A DNA stretch of 64,000 bases from Mycosarcoma maydis (lineage: Eukaryota; Basidiomycota; Ustilaginomycetes; Ustilaginales). The position numbers and the translations under genes were made by a program. The notes under the pieces are model-generated. The model was given only the letters and a program-made list of their open reading frames with translations. It did not search any database and was not told where the DNA came from. The stretch is from contig NC_026482.1 in the NCBI RefSeq assembly GCF_000328475.2, positions 248,001 through 312,000 of the forward strand. Reading direction: 5' to 3'. The stretch's first letter is position 1. The number at the start of each line of letters is the position of its first letter. Of the stretch, positions 41,720 to 50,630 are shown piece by piece.

Positions 41720-42594
41720 TGCCGAGGACAAGTTCCTGCACATGTCTACAAGAGTCTGCAAGACAGCAGGAATTTTCCATTCACTGCTCGTCTCTCACCA
41801 GCTAGAATACTCAAGCATCAAAGCATCGAAGCCGCTTACCGCAAATGAGACGCACCAGCGAAGTTGACGCTGTCGCATCTGTATGAGAGCGGTCAAGTAG
41901 GTTGCACGGGCCCATGAACACTTTGGCGATTTGAAGATCACCACGCCGATGTGTACAGGAGCCTCGAACAGCACGGCGAGCACAAGAGGGGGCGTGAGAG
42001 AGCGAGTGCAGAAGGGTTTCTCGCTTGCCTTGCGGCTGGTATGCGAGGGCGGAATGAGGCTGGCCGATCGATTTTGAATCATGATTGAAATGCACGATTC
42101 TTTCCTGCGCGCTCGATGTCAACGTGCATCCTCTCCACGTGCTCGAAAGGCAGTTTCACAATGAGCCCATTCTGATTCATGGTGCACAGCTCACACATGG
42201 AAATTCGTTGATGAGAGGTACTGAACATCTCGACAAACGAGCTATGTCGAGCCATGCTCGATGCGCTTGGCGACTGTCTCGAACGGTCTGGAGAGTGTGT
42301 GTTGCGATTGGCGGACGCAGCGCAGATAGCGCTTTCGGGGAAATTGCGCGCGAGACATCCACCGCTTGTCGTAGTGGTCTGTGTGAATCCGTCTTTGTTT
42401 GCACCAAGTTTTCAATCTTGGATCCCGAATCACGAGTATGTGACGGCGAGCAACGGGGGTTAGGGTGAGACCAACGAACAGCGAGCAAACTTTCCCATAG
42501 CCGGATTTCCGACGGTCATTGCTGTGGCTAGCTCGCAATCGTGAATCGTCGTGCGCGAAGACCAGAATCACACAAGGCAGAATTCGACAGCTGA

Positions 42595-42710
42595 ATTCAC
42601 GATTCACGATTCACGATTCACGATTCACGATGGTGATTTCGCTATCACGAACCACGAATCACAAATCGCGATCGAGGGAAACACGAACGCACGAACAAAT
42701 CACGAATCAG
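42595..42710. repeat. Heptad array (ATTCACG)5 and flanking AATCACG units
   Basis: Five perfect ATTCACG units at 42595-42629 are followed by dispersed AATCACG, AACCACG and AATCACA units up to 42710. The nearby lone copy at 42540 (GTGAATCGTC) suggests the cluster once extended further. Confidence 0.92.
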
Positions 42711-43689
42711 AAGGCGTCCCGTGTCGCTATTCTTGGCGCCCAAGACACTCACGACTGCTTGCAGCGCTGCCGTATCGATCGTACTCATTCCGCCCATACA
42801 CTTAGATGTCGTGCTATGCTTGATTGGTAGATCGAGGCGAGGCGCGCTCCGGAAATGTAAAAGGCCAATCAAGAGTCACGAGTACATCCATTCCCCGCAC
42901 GCTTGGTGTTGTGTGACTCTTGGCTGTGCTCGTCTTTGAGCGGGGAGGTTGCTGGCTTTTGGTGCACCGCTGCAAGCTGCTAGACAGCCTGGAGTCATTA
43001 CTCGTTTGACTGCACATAGACAGCTCGTTGCTGACCAGCTTTCGAAGCAGACCCACCAGGCATGAAAGCACGACTTGCATGCTGTACAGAAGTGTAGCTG
43101 AACCAGCATGAACGACAAGAATCATCCAACACGTCTTTCATGAGCGTCCGTGTAATGGTGTTTGTTTTGCAGGGTCTCTTGGAAGATTCACGATTGCATT
43201 TCCTCCGACCATCGTGCAGACGCAAGCGAGTGTCTCATACGCGAAGGACCCTGTCGGCCTCTTGATATCGAAATCTGCGCGATCCTGAAACACGCTAGAG
43301 GAACACTGACGACTGGTTTGCCACAATTTGACGTTTTCGAATCGTGAATCATGTCCGCCTCTGCTTGGAGCACGCCAACCGGCGCCGGTGGGAGCTCAGA
43401 CGAGTCCAACTCGGCGATTGTGGTGTGTGCGCGAGCGTCATGTTGTCTCCGATCCTCGAGCAACGCAGCGCGGTTTCACATCCAAAGAGCTTCTCGAAGC
43501 GGTCCCCACTGATTATTCCGCCCCCTCGCGCTTGTCAAGCTCGGCAACGGTTAACGTGGACCTTGGGTTGGATGCCCTCACCACCGTGCACAAATGTCAA
43601 GCCCCGCGATGCGAGTGGTCCGGTCTCTCTGATGCGTCGCTGGAATGCCACTCGTTCATGTGATTCGCTCAACGCTCGGGCCTCGCTCG

Positions 43690-43696
43690 TATATAA
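43690..43696 (+). promoter_or_regulatory. TATA-like box of the BTB gene
   Basis: TATATAA, 144 bp upstream of the ATG at 43834, followed by a CT-rich leader. Confidence 0.45.
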
Positions 43697-43833
43697 CGTG
43701 AGCCGTCGTGAGCCCGCCTCAAGTCTCTGTCCTCTCCCGTTCGAGCCTTTCTACCGCCACCTTGATCTTTGAATCCCCCTTGTTGTCTTAACTCGGACCC
43801 ATATACTCTGTGTCGTTGCCAGTTCTAGACACT

Positions 43834-45414
43834 ATGGCTGCTGTCGACACTCACCGAGCCAACAAGCCGCTCCCCTTGCCTCGAACAACTGCTGGCCGCA
43901 AGTCGGTGGCTCGCAAAGCCTACCTTGAGGCTGCTGAAGATGACGAGAACCAAGTTGCCGGACATGTCGAGATCGACGAGGTCGAGCCTGCTGATGCCTT
44001 CACGCTGGTTCCTTACGTAGCCGAGCAGACTCTTCACGCTGTGCATAGCGCAATTTTTGGCCAGCCCTGGGCGGACCTCGAGCTTGTGGTCAGTGCCGGC
44101 GGTAAGAAGGAGGAGGTGGTCTATGCCAACTCCAAGGTACTGAAGAAGGCTTGTCCTGCGCTGATGCGTCAGATCAGAGTCACGGGACGCGCCGAGCTCG
44201 ACACGATGGAGCGCGAGCAGATTCTCGCTGCTGCCGCCAATGCAGCTGCTAAGAAGAAACCCGTCGCTGCGCCCAAACGCGCCCTGCGCGCTCAGTCTAG
44301 CGGTCGATCGACAAAGAGCCTTGGTTTGGTCGACTACGGCCGCAGCTCGCGTCTGGAAAACGACCACGGCGACGAGGCTGGCGAGGTCGACGAGCGATAC
44401 CCTGGCAAGTACGATGACGAGACCGAAGACGAAGAGTATGCCGACTCGCTCGTCGAGCAGCCCAGGCGTTACCACGATGACGAGCACAGCCAAGCTCATC
44501 AGGACACTGACCATCTGGAGGATGATTACCTCGACGAGCCGTCGCCGCTCGGCTCCAGAAGCAAAGTAGCTGGCGGTGTGGCTCCCGCGCCGCCTCTCGA
44601 GATTTCTGCTCCGCCTACTTTTTCACGATCGTCGTCGCGCTTGTCCAAGCTGATCAAGTTTATGAACAAAGACAAGACTTCGCCCTCGGCCGAGGTAGAT
44701 GCTGTCACCCCGTTCATCCCTGTCGGCAACGCTTCCGGCACCGACTACAACAACGAAGGCACGCTTGGCGGCCGCAGCCGCGTACGCCGTTACAGCGCCG
44801 GCAACGATCTCGCCACAGCTTCGGCCGCACGTAGTCCTTCTGCTGTTAAGGTCCAGGTGACTGGATGCTCGGCTGCTACGCTCCAAGCTTTGGTCTTCTA
44901 CCTGTACACGGGCCACGCCACGTTTGCTTCGCGTCTGCCTGTTGTTCGCAACCGGCGTCAGCGCCTCAGCCGGCGCGCCTCAGCTTCGTCGCTGGGCTCT
45001 GACCGCGCCAAGTCGGAGGAGGACACGGACAAGGAGGACGACGACTTTGATGACGAGATCGTCGAGCTTCCCGCATTGCGCGTCTGCAAAACGTCGAGCT
45101 TTCCGCCCGTATTCTCCGCCACGGCTGCCTACTGCGTCGGTCGGCAGCTCGGACTAGCTGATCTGGCCACCAAGGCTTTCGACCACATCTGCCTAGAGTT
45201 GTCGCCAAAGACTGTGTTGGCCGATCTGCTCAGTCCGTTCGTCGACCGATTCGATGAGGTACAGCGTGCGCACCTCGACTACATTGCCGAGAACTGGGAC
45301 CGCGTCAAGCGCAGGCCCGACTTTGAGCACACCGTCGGCAGACTCGTCATGGGCGAGTATCGCGAATCCAGAAAAGCACTTCTCAAGCTCTTTGCCAAAC
45401 TCTCAGTCGCCTAA
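43834..45414 (+). CDS. BTB/POZ-like protein with split domain
   Basis: A 526-residue intronless gene with ATG at 43834. The first half of a BTB fold is at about 80-120 (WADLELVVSAGG, then VVYANSKVLKKACPALMRQI, the strand and helix in which a ligand protein's own chain is displayed). The second half is at about 340-375 (VQVTGCSAATLQALVFYLYTG, the classic ALxxxLxYLYTG helix pair). In between lies a disordered insert of about 215 residues rich in Asp, Glu and Arg. A further acidic insert (about 390-415) precedes helices resembling a BACK-type region (YCVGRQLGLADLATKAFDHI). BTB proteins often serve as Cullin-3 adaptors or transcription cofactors; which applies here is not shown. Helical homology is visible; the function is inferred only at the family level. 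Confidence 0.85.
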   Translation: MAAVDTHRANKPLPLPRTTAGRKSVARKAYLEAAEDDENQVAGHVEIDEVEPADAFTLVPYVAEQTLHAVHSAIFGQPWADLELVVSAGGKKEEVVYANSKVLKKACPALMRQIRVTGRAELDTMEREQILAAAANAAAKKKPVAAPKRALRAQSSGRSTKSLGLVDYGRSSRLENDHGDEAGEVDERYPGKYDDETEDEEYADSLVEQPRRYHDDEHSQAHQDTDHLEDDYLDEPSPLGSRSKVAGGVAPAPPLEISAPPTFSRSSSRLSKLIKFMNKDKTSPSAEVDAVTPFIPVGNASGTDYNNEGTLGGRSRVRRYSAGNDLATASAARSPSAVKVQVTGCSAATLQALVFYLYTGHATFASRLPVVRNRRQRLSRRASASSLGSDRAKSEEDTDKEDDDFDDEIVELPALRVCKTSSFPPVFSATAAYCVGRQLGLADLATKAFDHICLELSPKTVLADLLSPFVDRFDEVQRAHLDYIAENWDRVKRRPDFEHTVGRLVMGEYRESRKALLKLFAKLSVA

Positions 45415-45426
45415 ACTCGCAACTCA

Positions 45427-45458
<32 letters not shown>

Positions 45459-45879
45459 CGCACCTGTTTATTCCTATGGACATTGTAGTTTCCGAGTTCC
45501 GTTGCGTCTTGTATTTCTTGTCCTTCCCGCAACCGTCTGTCATTCTTCGTAGCCGACCGAAGCCTGCTTGACGTTTTGATGTGAGTCAGTCGCATCGCAT
45601 TGCACCTTGTCCGCTGGCCTCGTCTTTGTGGTTTGCCGGATATGCGTGATGTGAGCAAGTTGATCTACGCAGAACTCATCGTGTTGGCTCTGCTGCAGTG
45701 GTTCAAGTGCGCCAACACAGATGCGTTCGAGCGAGCACTCAAGCTCAACGCACACTTGAAAACACTTGGATTGCGGGCCAGGCTCTGTTCGAGTAGCATA
45801 CACATTCGTGTGGTGATTCGCATTCGTGACTGACCCAACTTCGACACCATGAAACTGTGATCGTGTATGGGTGACTGTG
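45415..45879. other. Convergent 3' region with heptad array
   Basis: 465 bases between convergent stops. A CATCTCG array lies right after the BTB stop. An ATG-started frame at 45642-45833 is short and unsupported. Confidence 0.5.
45427..45454. repeat. Heptad array (CATCTCG)4
   Basis: Four perfect 7-bp CATCTCG units and a partial fifth, 12 bases after the BTB stop codon, so it is probably transcribed in the 3' UTR. Confidence 0.9.
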
Positions 45880-47760
45880 CTAGAACGCGGCAACTGCCCA
45901 CAGCGCGCCTCCGGTGCTCATATTCTCAAAGTAGCCGCCGTTCCTGAACGGCTCTTCAGTGACACCGATGCTCCATCCTTGGAAAAAGTCCTGTTCGGCA
46001 TCAATCAGCGCATTGGCTGCCTGAGACTCAATACCATAACCGCTGAGTAGCTCTCTCTGAGTGGAAACGTAGTCCGGGGGAGGCGCACGTGCTTGTGCAG
46101 CTTGGTCTGCAGAAGCAGCAGCAGATGGATGGTTGAGTGTGAGATCATCGTTTTCGTCCCATTCCCAATCCAGGCCTGCTCCGTGTTCGTCGGCGGCGGT
46201 CGACGCAGATGCTGTCGACGGCTGAGAGCCAAGGTAGTCGTTCAGATCGATGCCTTCGTTTCCTGTGCGCTCGGGAACGAGGTGGACGATGAGGGGAGCG
46301 CCGAATTTCTTGACTTCTTTGGCAGCGAGATCGTTGGGCATCGGCTCAAACTTGCGTCCACGGTAGTATTTGCATCGATAGACAAAGCGTTCTGGGAACA
46401 GGCCCTTGACGAGGAACCTTGCTCTCTCGCGCGGATTCGGGTTCCTGGAACTGGGAGTGATGAGCCTTCCTGCTTCTACCCAGATGGCACCTCTGCGTTC
46501 GAGGGCACGCAGCATGCCGGCGCACAGCTCATCATCCGCTTGCGAGGGGGTGAAAAAGAACTTGTGAAACCTCTCCTCGTCCGATCCACGGTCGAACTCG
46601 CTGATCAAGCGAGCCGACATGCCAAGATCGGCATCAGAAGCTTTGTTCATCTCGACAGGGTAAGGTCCGCCTGTTTCAAGCAGTCGCGGTGGAGGTGCGA
46701 GTAGATCGATGGTAGCAAACACCATGGCTGTTTTCACTGTTCGCACCTCAGAGCTCTGACCGGCGCTCGTCGTAGAGATAGCGCGCATGCTTTCAGCCGA
46801 CTTGACCTGCTCGAGTCGGTTCGAGTCGGACGTGCCGCTGGTTTTGTCAGTGCCAATGTTGTGGGCTTTAGCTTTAGCTTTGAGCTTGGCCAGCCAGCCA
46901 GACTTGGGCTCGGTATCGTCACCAGCAGTACCGCTAACGTCCGGATAAGAAACTCTGTTCGAGTAGCGCAGCACGGCTTCGGCACCGAACGCGGCCATGT
47001 GGTTGTAGCTGCCTTGTCCCGCATACATGGTAGATAACACTCTCTCGATCAACGGCCTCGACACGATACCAGTCATCTCTCTGGCTTGCGCCTGGAACAG
47101 ACTGACTCGACGATATCGGCCCACGTTGCCGGAGCGAGCGATCATGTCTGCCCCATTTCTTGGCTGCGGATGAGCAAGAAACGCAAACATTCCATCGTAC
47201 GGCGCTGATGGTGTTGCCGAGCTCGGGTTAAACCCCGGGCTGCCCAGATAGGATACAGGAATTTGCACACCAAGGCGCTTGCGCAATTTCGAGACGGATT
47301 GAGTCACCTTGGTCTTGGAAGTTGCCGAGGTCTCGCCTCGAGAGTGAGTGGCTGGGCAACCGGACTGGCGGAACGGGACCGGGTGAGGCGTATTGATGTC
47401 GTACGAGGCAAACAGCGTGCAGTGCAACAAGAAGGAAGGCAAAGGGGCAGATTGAGGAGGGGGTCCGTCGATGCGCTTGCTAGCTGTGATCAAGGGCAGT
47501 TCAAGCGAAACCTTGGTTTGGCTGTATACCGAGGCAGGATCATTTGCTTCTTTGGGCGTCACGCCATGCGGAAGATGCTCACCGCTGCGCAGAGGCTCGA
47601 CATCGGCGCTAGAATCGAGCGACGATGTAGCTACGTTTGGCATCACCAAGGGCGGCGCTGCAGCTGCCGATAAAGTCACTACTGTCTCTGAGGGCGCCGA
47701 TGTGGAAGCGGATGTGGTTGCATAGCTCGGTGGACCGCCGTTGGCACTGTTCTTGTCCAT
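45880..47760 (-). CDS. PPxY-containing protein of unknown function
   Basis: A 626-residue intronless gene with ATG at 47760. It carries a PPSY motif at residues 10-13 (GGPPSYATT) and PPDY near 560 (APPPDYVST); both fit PPxY, the ligand of WW domains such as those of the Rsp5/NEDD4 ubiquitin ligase. A globular core appears between about 85 and 510: LPSFLLHCTLFASYDINTP, VQIPVSYLGSPGF, IERVLSTMYAGQGSYNHMAAFGAEAVL, AMVFATIDLLAPPPRLL, RFHKFFFTPSQADDELCAGM and LFPERFVYRCKYYRGRKFEP. An acidic stretch (LDWEWDENDDLTL) follows near 535. I recognise no family. An arrestin-like adaptor is conceivable from the PPxY pair, but I see no arrestin fold signature. No signal peptide or membrane helix. Confidence 0.83.
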   Translation of the reverse strand: MDKNSANGGPPSYATTSASTSAPSETVVTLSAAAAPPLVMPNVATSSLDSSADVEPLRSGEHLPHGVTPKEANDPASVYSQTKVSLELPLITASKRIDGPPPQSAPLPSFLLHCTLFASYDINTPHPVPFRQSGCPATHSRGETSATSKTKVTQSVSKLRKRLGVQIPVSYLGSPGFNPSSATPSAPYDGMFAFLAHPQPRNGADMIARSGNVGRYRRVSLFQAQAREMTGIVSRPLIERVLSTMYAGQGSYNHMAAFGAEAVLRYSNRVSYPDVSGTAGDDTEPKSGWLAKLKAKAKAHNIGTDKTSGTSDSNRLEQVKSAESMRAISTTSAGQSSEVRTVKTAMVFATIDLLAPPPRLLETGGPYPVEMNKASDADLGMSARLISEFDRGSDEERFHKFFFTPSQADDELCAGMLRALERRGAIWVEAGRLITPSSRNPNPRERARFLVKGLFPERFVYRCKYYRGRKFEPMPNDLAAKEVKKFGAPLIVHLVPERTGNEGIDLNDYLGSQPSTASASTAADEHGAGLDWEWDENDDLTLNHPSAAASADQAAQARAPPPDYVSTQRELLSGYGIESQAANALIDAEQDFFQGWSIGVTEEPFRNGGYFENMSTGGALWAVAAF

Positions 47761-47998
47761 GGTTCTTATACTGCCCTACACGAATTCTAGATGGCGGGCT
47801 TGAACACTTCAGCAACGCGGCTGCTCAGCGAGATTATGGACTCGAGAAGTCAGGCAATGCGATTCGGTAACGACGCTTTCTTGAACAGGGCCAATAAAGC
47901 AGCCGTAAAGGATGATGAGGGATGGGATGGAAGCACGAGAAGGACGAGAGCTCGATTTTTAACTTGTCCACCAAATGAGCTTGAGCGCTGCACGGACT

Positions 47999-48023
47999 AT
48001 TCGTGATTCGTGATTCACGATTG
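47999..48023. repeat. Mixed-orientation heptads
   Basis: ATTCGTG, ATTCGTG, ATTCACG in one 7-bp register: orientation flips without loss of phase. Confidence 0.85.
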
Positions 48024-48840
48024 TCGGTCTTGGACCGGCTTTTCGCGACATTCGGCGATCCGGTCACATGTTCAGGTACGCGTGCCATGCTACCAGGCTA
48101 CCAGGTCACGACCATAGACAGCTTCATAATTAGCTACCGCCGGTCGAGTCTGTGCAGATTGGTGGTACGCTAGAAATTAAGTTCTGTCAGCTCCCTGTTT
48201 AGCACCTGCGCATTCGTCGCTACGTTTCGCGCTGCCGTCACATCATTGGCTGTGCCAACAAGCTCTGCACACAGTCTGTTGTTCTCATGTTCATTCACGA
48301 GTGAGCTCCTGAGCAGCATCGTATAGCGGTTGGTTTGTGCCAGATGCCTCATCAAGGATCATTTATTGCATTTGCTGCAGCCTCGCGCCGTCGAGTCCGA
48401 ACAGGCGATGAGCGTGAGCAGGCTTTTGACGTCACGTGGCTGCAGACCAAGTCCTACTGCATTTGCGCATCTGCTGACATTCTGTGTCACTGTGAGCTGC
48501 TATTCTGTCCTATCCGAAACGCTGTATGTGACAACCAAGATTGGCCATCTCGGTAATCTCGAGTCTATCGTTATGGAAGCGCTCTGTGCTGGGCTGTGCT
48601 TCAGGTCTTGCTATATTGGGATGCGAGTCCCGTTGTAACGTCAGACCGGGAGACGGGCTTTGAACCACACAGCATGGGCCTGTATCAAGACACTTTGCAT
48701 TTGTCTCCGGTCTGTTTTGTGTGGGAAGACAACAACATGTGTGAGCTGATGAAAGCGGAAACATGTACTTTGTAACAACGAACACGAGTCGACTTCTTTT
48801 AGCGTTGGGTAGGAACCGCTTGAGTTGCTCAACGCTGGTC

Positions 48841-48846
48841 TATAAA
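48841..48846 (+). promoter_or_regulatory. TATA box of the small secreted protein gene
   Basis: TATAAA, 74 bp upstream of the ATG at 48915. A strong TATA box so close to the start fits an inducible gene. Confidence 0.6.
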
Positions 48847-48914
48847 GCATGCTGGCCCAGCTCAGTTCAGAAGGCTTCGTCCTCAGGTATCGCACCGCGT
48901 TCTGAGCAGACGGG

Positions 48915-49421
48915 ATGAGGTTCTCTCTTCTAGTCTCATTCTTCGTGGCCCTTTTCTTGGCTGCGAGTCTCGATGTGGCTACAGCCGCTGCGGCACCGAA
49001 GCTGACTGGTTCCGAGAAGGCCATCTACAATACTTGGAGCCAGGAATATCGTCTCCTATACGAGGTTTGGCGCTACGATGCCCAAAGTGGGATCCCTTTC
49101 TACTCACACCTGGTCGTCAGTCATCCAGATCTGGAACAAAGAGCTCTTGAATATGCCCTTCAAGACGGAAATGGCCCGTACGCCGTGGAGCACAAGCGTA
49201 GTGTTTCGTACGCCATGACACTTATTCCGGGCAACCGAGGCCCCGCGATCCGGTGGAACCTGCGACAAGGGCAACTCGGACAATACGATGCCAGCATCTT
49301 CTGGAAGATCGATAGAAGGGGCGCAAAGCTGCTAAGGTTCGACATCTGGCCGGCGGGTGCACAGGCTGCGCAGCTTGAGAGAATGCAAGATGTCATCAAT
49401 CGTTTCCGTGCAGCTCACTGA
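48915..49421 (+). CDS. Small secreted protein, cysteine-free, unknown
   Basis: A 168-residue intronless gene with ATG at 48915. Residues 1-26 form a strong signal peptide (MRFSLLVSFFVALFLAASL, then ATAAAAPK near the cleavage site). The mature part of about 142 residues has no cysteine and is rich in aromatic and charged residues: AIYNTWSQEYRLLYEVWRYD, YSHLVVSHPDLEQRALEYAL, SYAMTLIPGNRGPAIRWNL and YDASIFWKIDRRGAKLLRFD. A compact fold is likely. There is no membrane helix or anchor signal. It lies alone between gene-poor regions with its own TATA box. A candidate secreted effector or extracellular binding protein, but no family is recognised and secretion is inferred only from the signal peptide. 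Confidence 0.85.
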   Translation: MRFSLLVSFFVALFLAASLDVATAAAAPKLTGSEKAIYNTWSQEYRLLYEVWRYDAQSGIPFYSHLVVSHPDLEQRALEYALQDGNGPYAVEHKRSVSYAMTLIPGNRGPAIRWNLRQGQLGQYDASIFWKIDRRGAKLLRFDIWPAGAQAAQLERMQDVINRFRAAH

Positions 49422-49598
49422 AGCAGACTGGCCAGCATCGATATGTTGTGGCATTCGTGATTGGAGCTGGCCCGACTACGAAGCGCATCTTCGATAGCTC
49501 ACACTTGTGACTCTAGCTATTCCTAATGGGAGCAGGAATAGGGTCGATGATCGATGTAGGAATTAAAGATGCGCGCGTCTTGCGCCCACCGTCGAGCC

Positions 49599-49690
49599 AT
49601 TCACGATTCATATTCGTGATTGGATTTTTGTCTAAAGACATGATACAAATTCACACCCGCACGAGACGCACAATCACGAATCGTGAATAT
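49599..49690. repeat. Dispersed heptads, both orientations
   Basis: ATTCACGATTC and ATTCGTGATTGG at the left, AATCACGAATCGTGAAT at the right, separated by about 55 unrelated bases. Confidence 0.7.
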
Positions 49691-50552
49691 GACGCGAGCA
49701 GATGCCAAATTGTGCCATGCATCACGAGTCACGAGTGCAGCTTTCGAGTTGTGCCCGCCATCACCACCATGGCACAGATTTGAGAGACAGCAATAACTAA
49801 CTTATGCACAAAAGTATGGGATGGGCTCCTACGTTTTGGCCAACGACACTTTTAGAACAGCGTCGATGTTATCAGTCACGAGTGCCATTCGCTGTTGTCC
49901 AGGATCCAAGTGCCGTTCTTGCTGCATGGCGTAAGCGAGATGCGAACAGCCGAGCTCCGAAGAAAAAATAGCTTTGGTTACCCGCCGCTTGCGTGCTTTC
50001 TGCATCAGACAAAAGCGTTTTGGTTTGGTCATTGTGTTCAAGCAAGGCCCAAAGTCGTCCCCCAACACCCACCAAATGTGACCCACCAAATTTGGTCGCT
50101 TCTGTTTTATGACAGCTTCAGTCACGAGTAGGGCTGCAGCACCGACGAGGAGGAAATGAGTCTGCAAGGGAGGCGCGACCTGAAAGCCGCCTATCTGACC
50201 CAACGTGATAACGTAAGTGAATCGTCGTGGAAACAACAAAATCGTGCATGTGTTGCGAGGCTGCCTAGACATCAACGTGACATGGGATCGAAACTGTTGG
50301 TACCGCCGGCGTAAAGGCCGTTTTTGGTCAGCGCGACTTTGCTTATTGCTCGCTCGTAGATGCTTTTAGCCGTGCCCACCAAACCACAAATCACGAATTC
50401 GTAGCAATTCTGTCTGGTCTCGGGCTCAGAGACAATCAATCACGAATGCTGATTTCGAACCCACTTGGCGAGACGATCGCCTCGTGACGCAGAGCACGCT
50501 AGCGTCTCCCACTCACGTTGTTTCCATCTCACTGGTGCTCCTCACACTCACA

Positions 50553-50558
50553 TATAAG
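50553..50558 (+). promoter_or_regulatory. TATA-like box of the GGT gene
   Basis: TATAAG, 78 bp upstream of the ATG at 50631. Confidence 0.45.
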
Positions 50559-50630
50559 AATTGCGCTTGGCGAAGCTCCTTTCTTGCTTCTTCATGCAAT
50601 CAACGCGCAGCGACGGTTGAATCTTCTGGC

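Larger units (their letters stand above)
41720..43833. other. Long intergenic region rich in heptads
   Basis: 2.1 kb between two + strand genes. The longest heptad array in the window is at 42595-42629, with more units to 42710. Small ATG-started frames exist (for example 42254-42463), but they run into heptads or lack support. Frame 43328-43663 has a protein-like tail but no ATG start. Confidence 0.5.
47761..48914. other. Divergent promoter region
   Basis: 1.15 kb between divergent genes. A heptad cluster lies at 47999-48023 and TATAAA at 48841-48846. Short open frames are unsupported. Confidence 0.5.
49422..50630. other. Intergenic upstream of the GGT gene
   Basis: 1.2 kb. Heptads are at 49599-49690 and near 50388-50403 and 50438. 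TATAAG lies at 50553-50558. No gene is supported. Confidence 0.5.

Noticed and set aside
42595..42710. CRISPR-like or telomere-like array
   Set aside because: Units are 7 bp with no spacers, and the unit does not resemble the fungal telomere repeat TTAGGG; the site is internal to a gene-rich region.
45642..45833. 63-codon ATG-started frame between convergent genes
   Set aside because: Short, in a 3' region, ends near heptad-type sequence, and the opposite strand is equally open.
50484..50630. N-terminal extension of the gamma-glutamyltransferase
   Set aside because: Begins with GTG; the ATG at 50631 starts directly with a signal peptide, and a TATA-like box lies within the extension.
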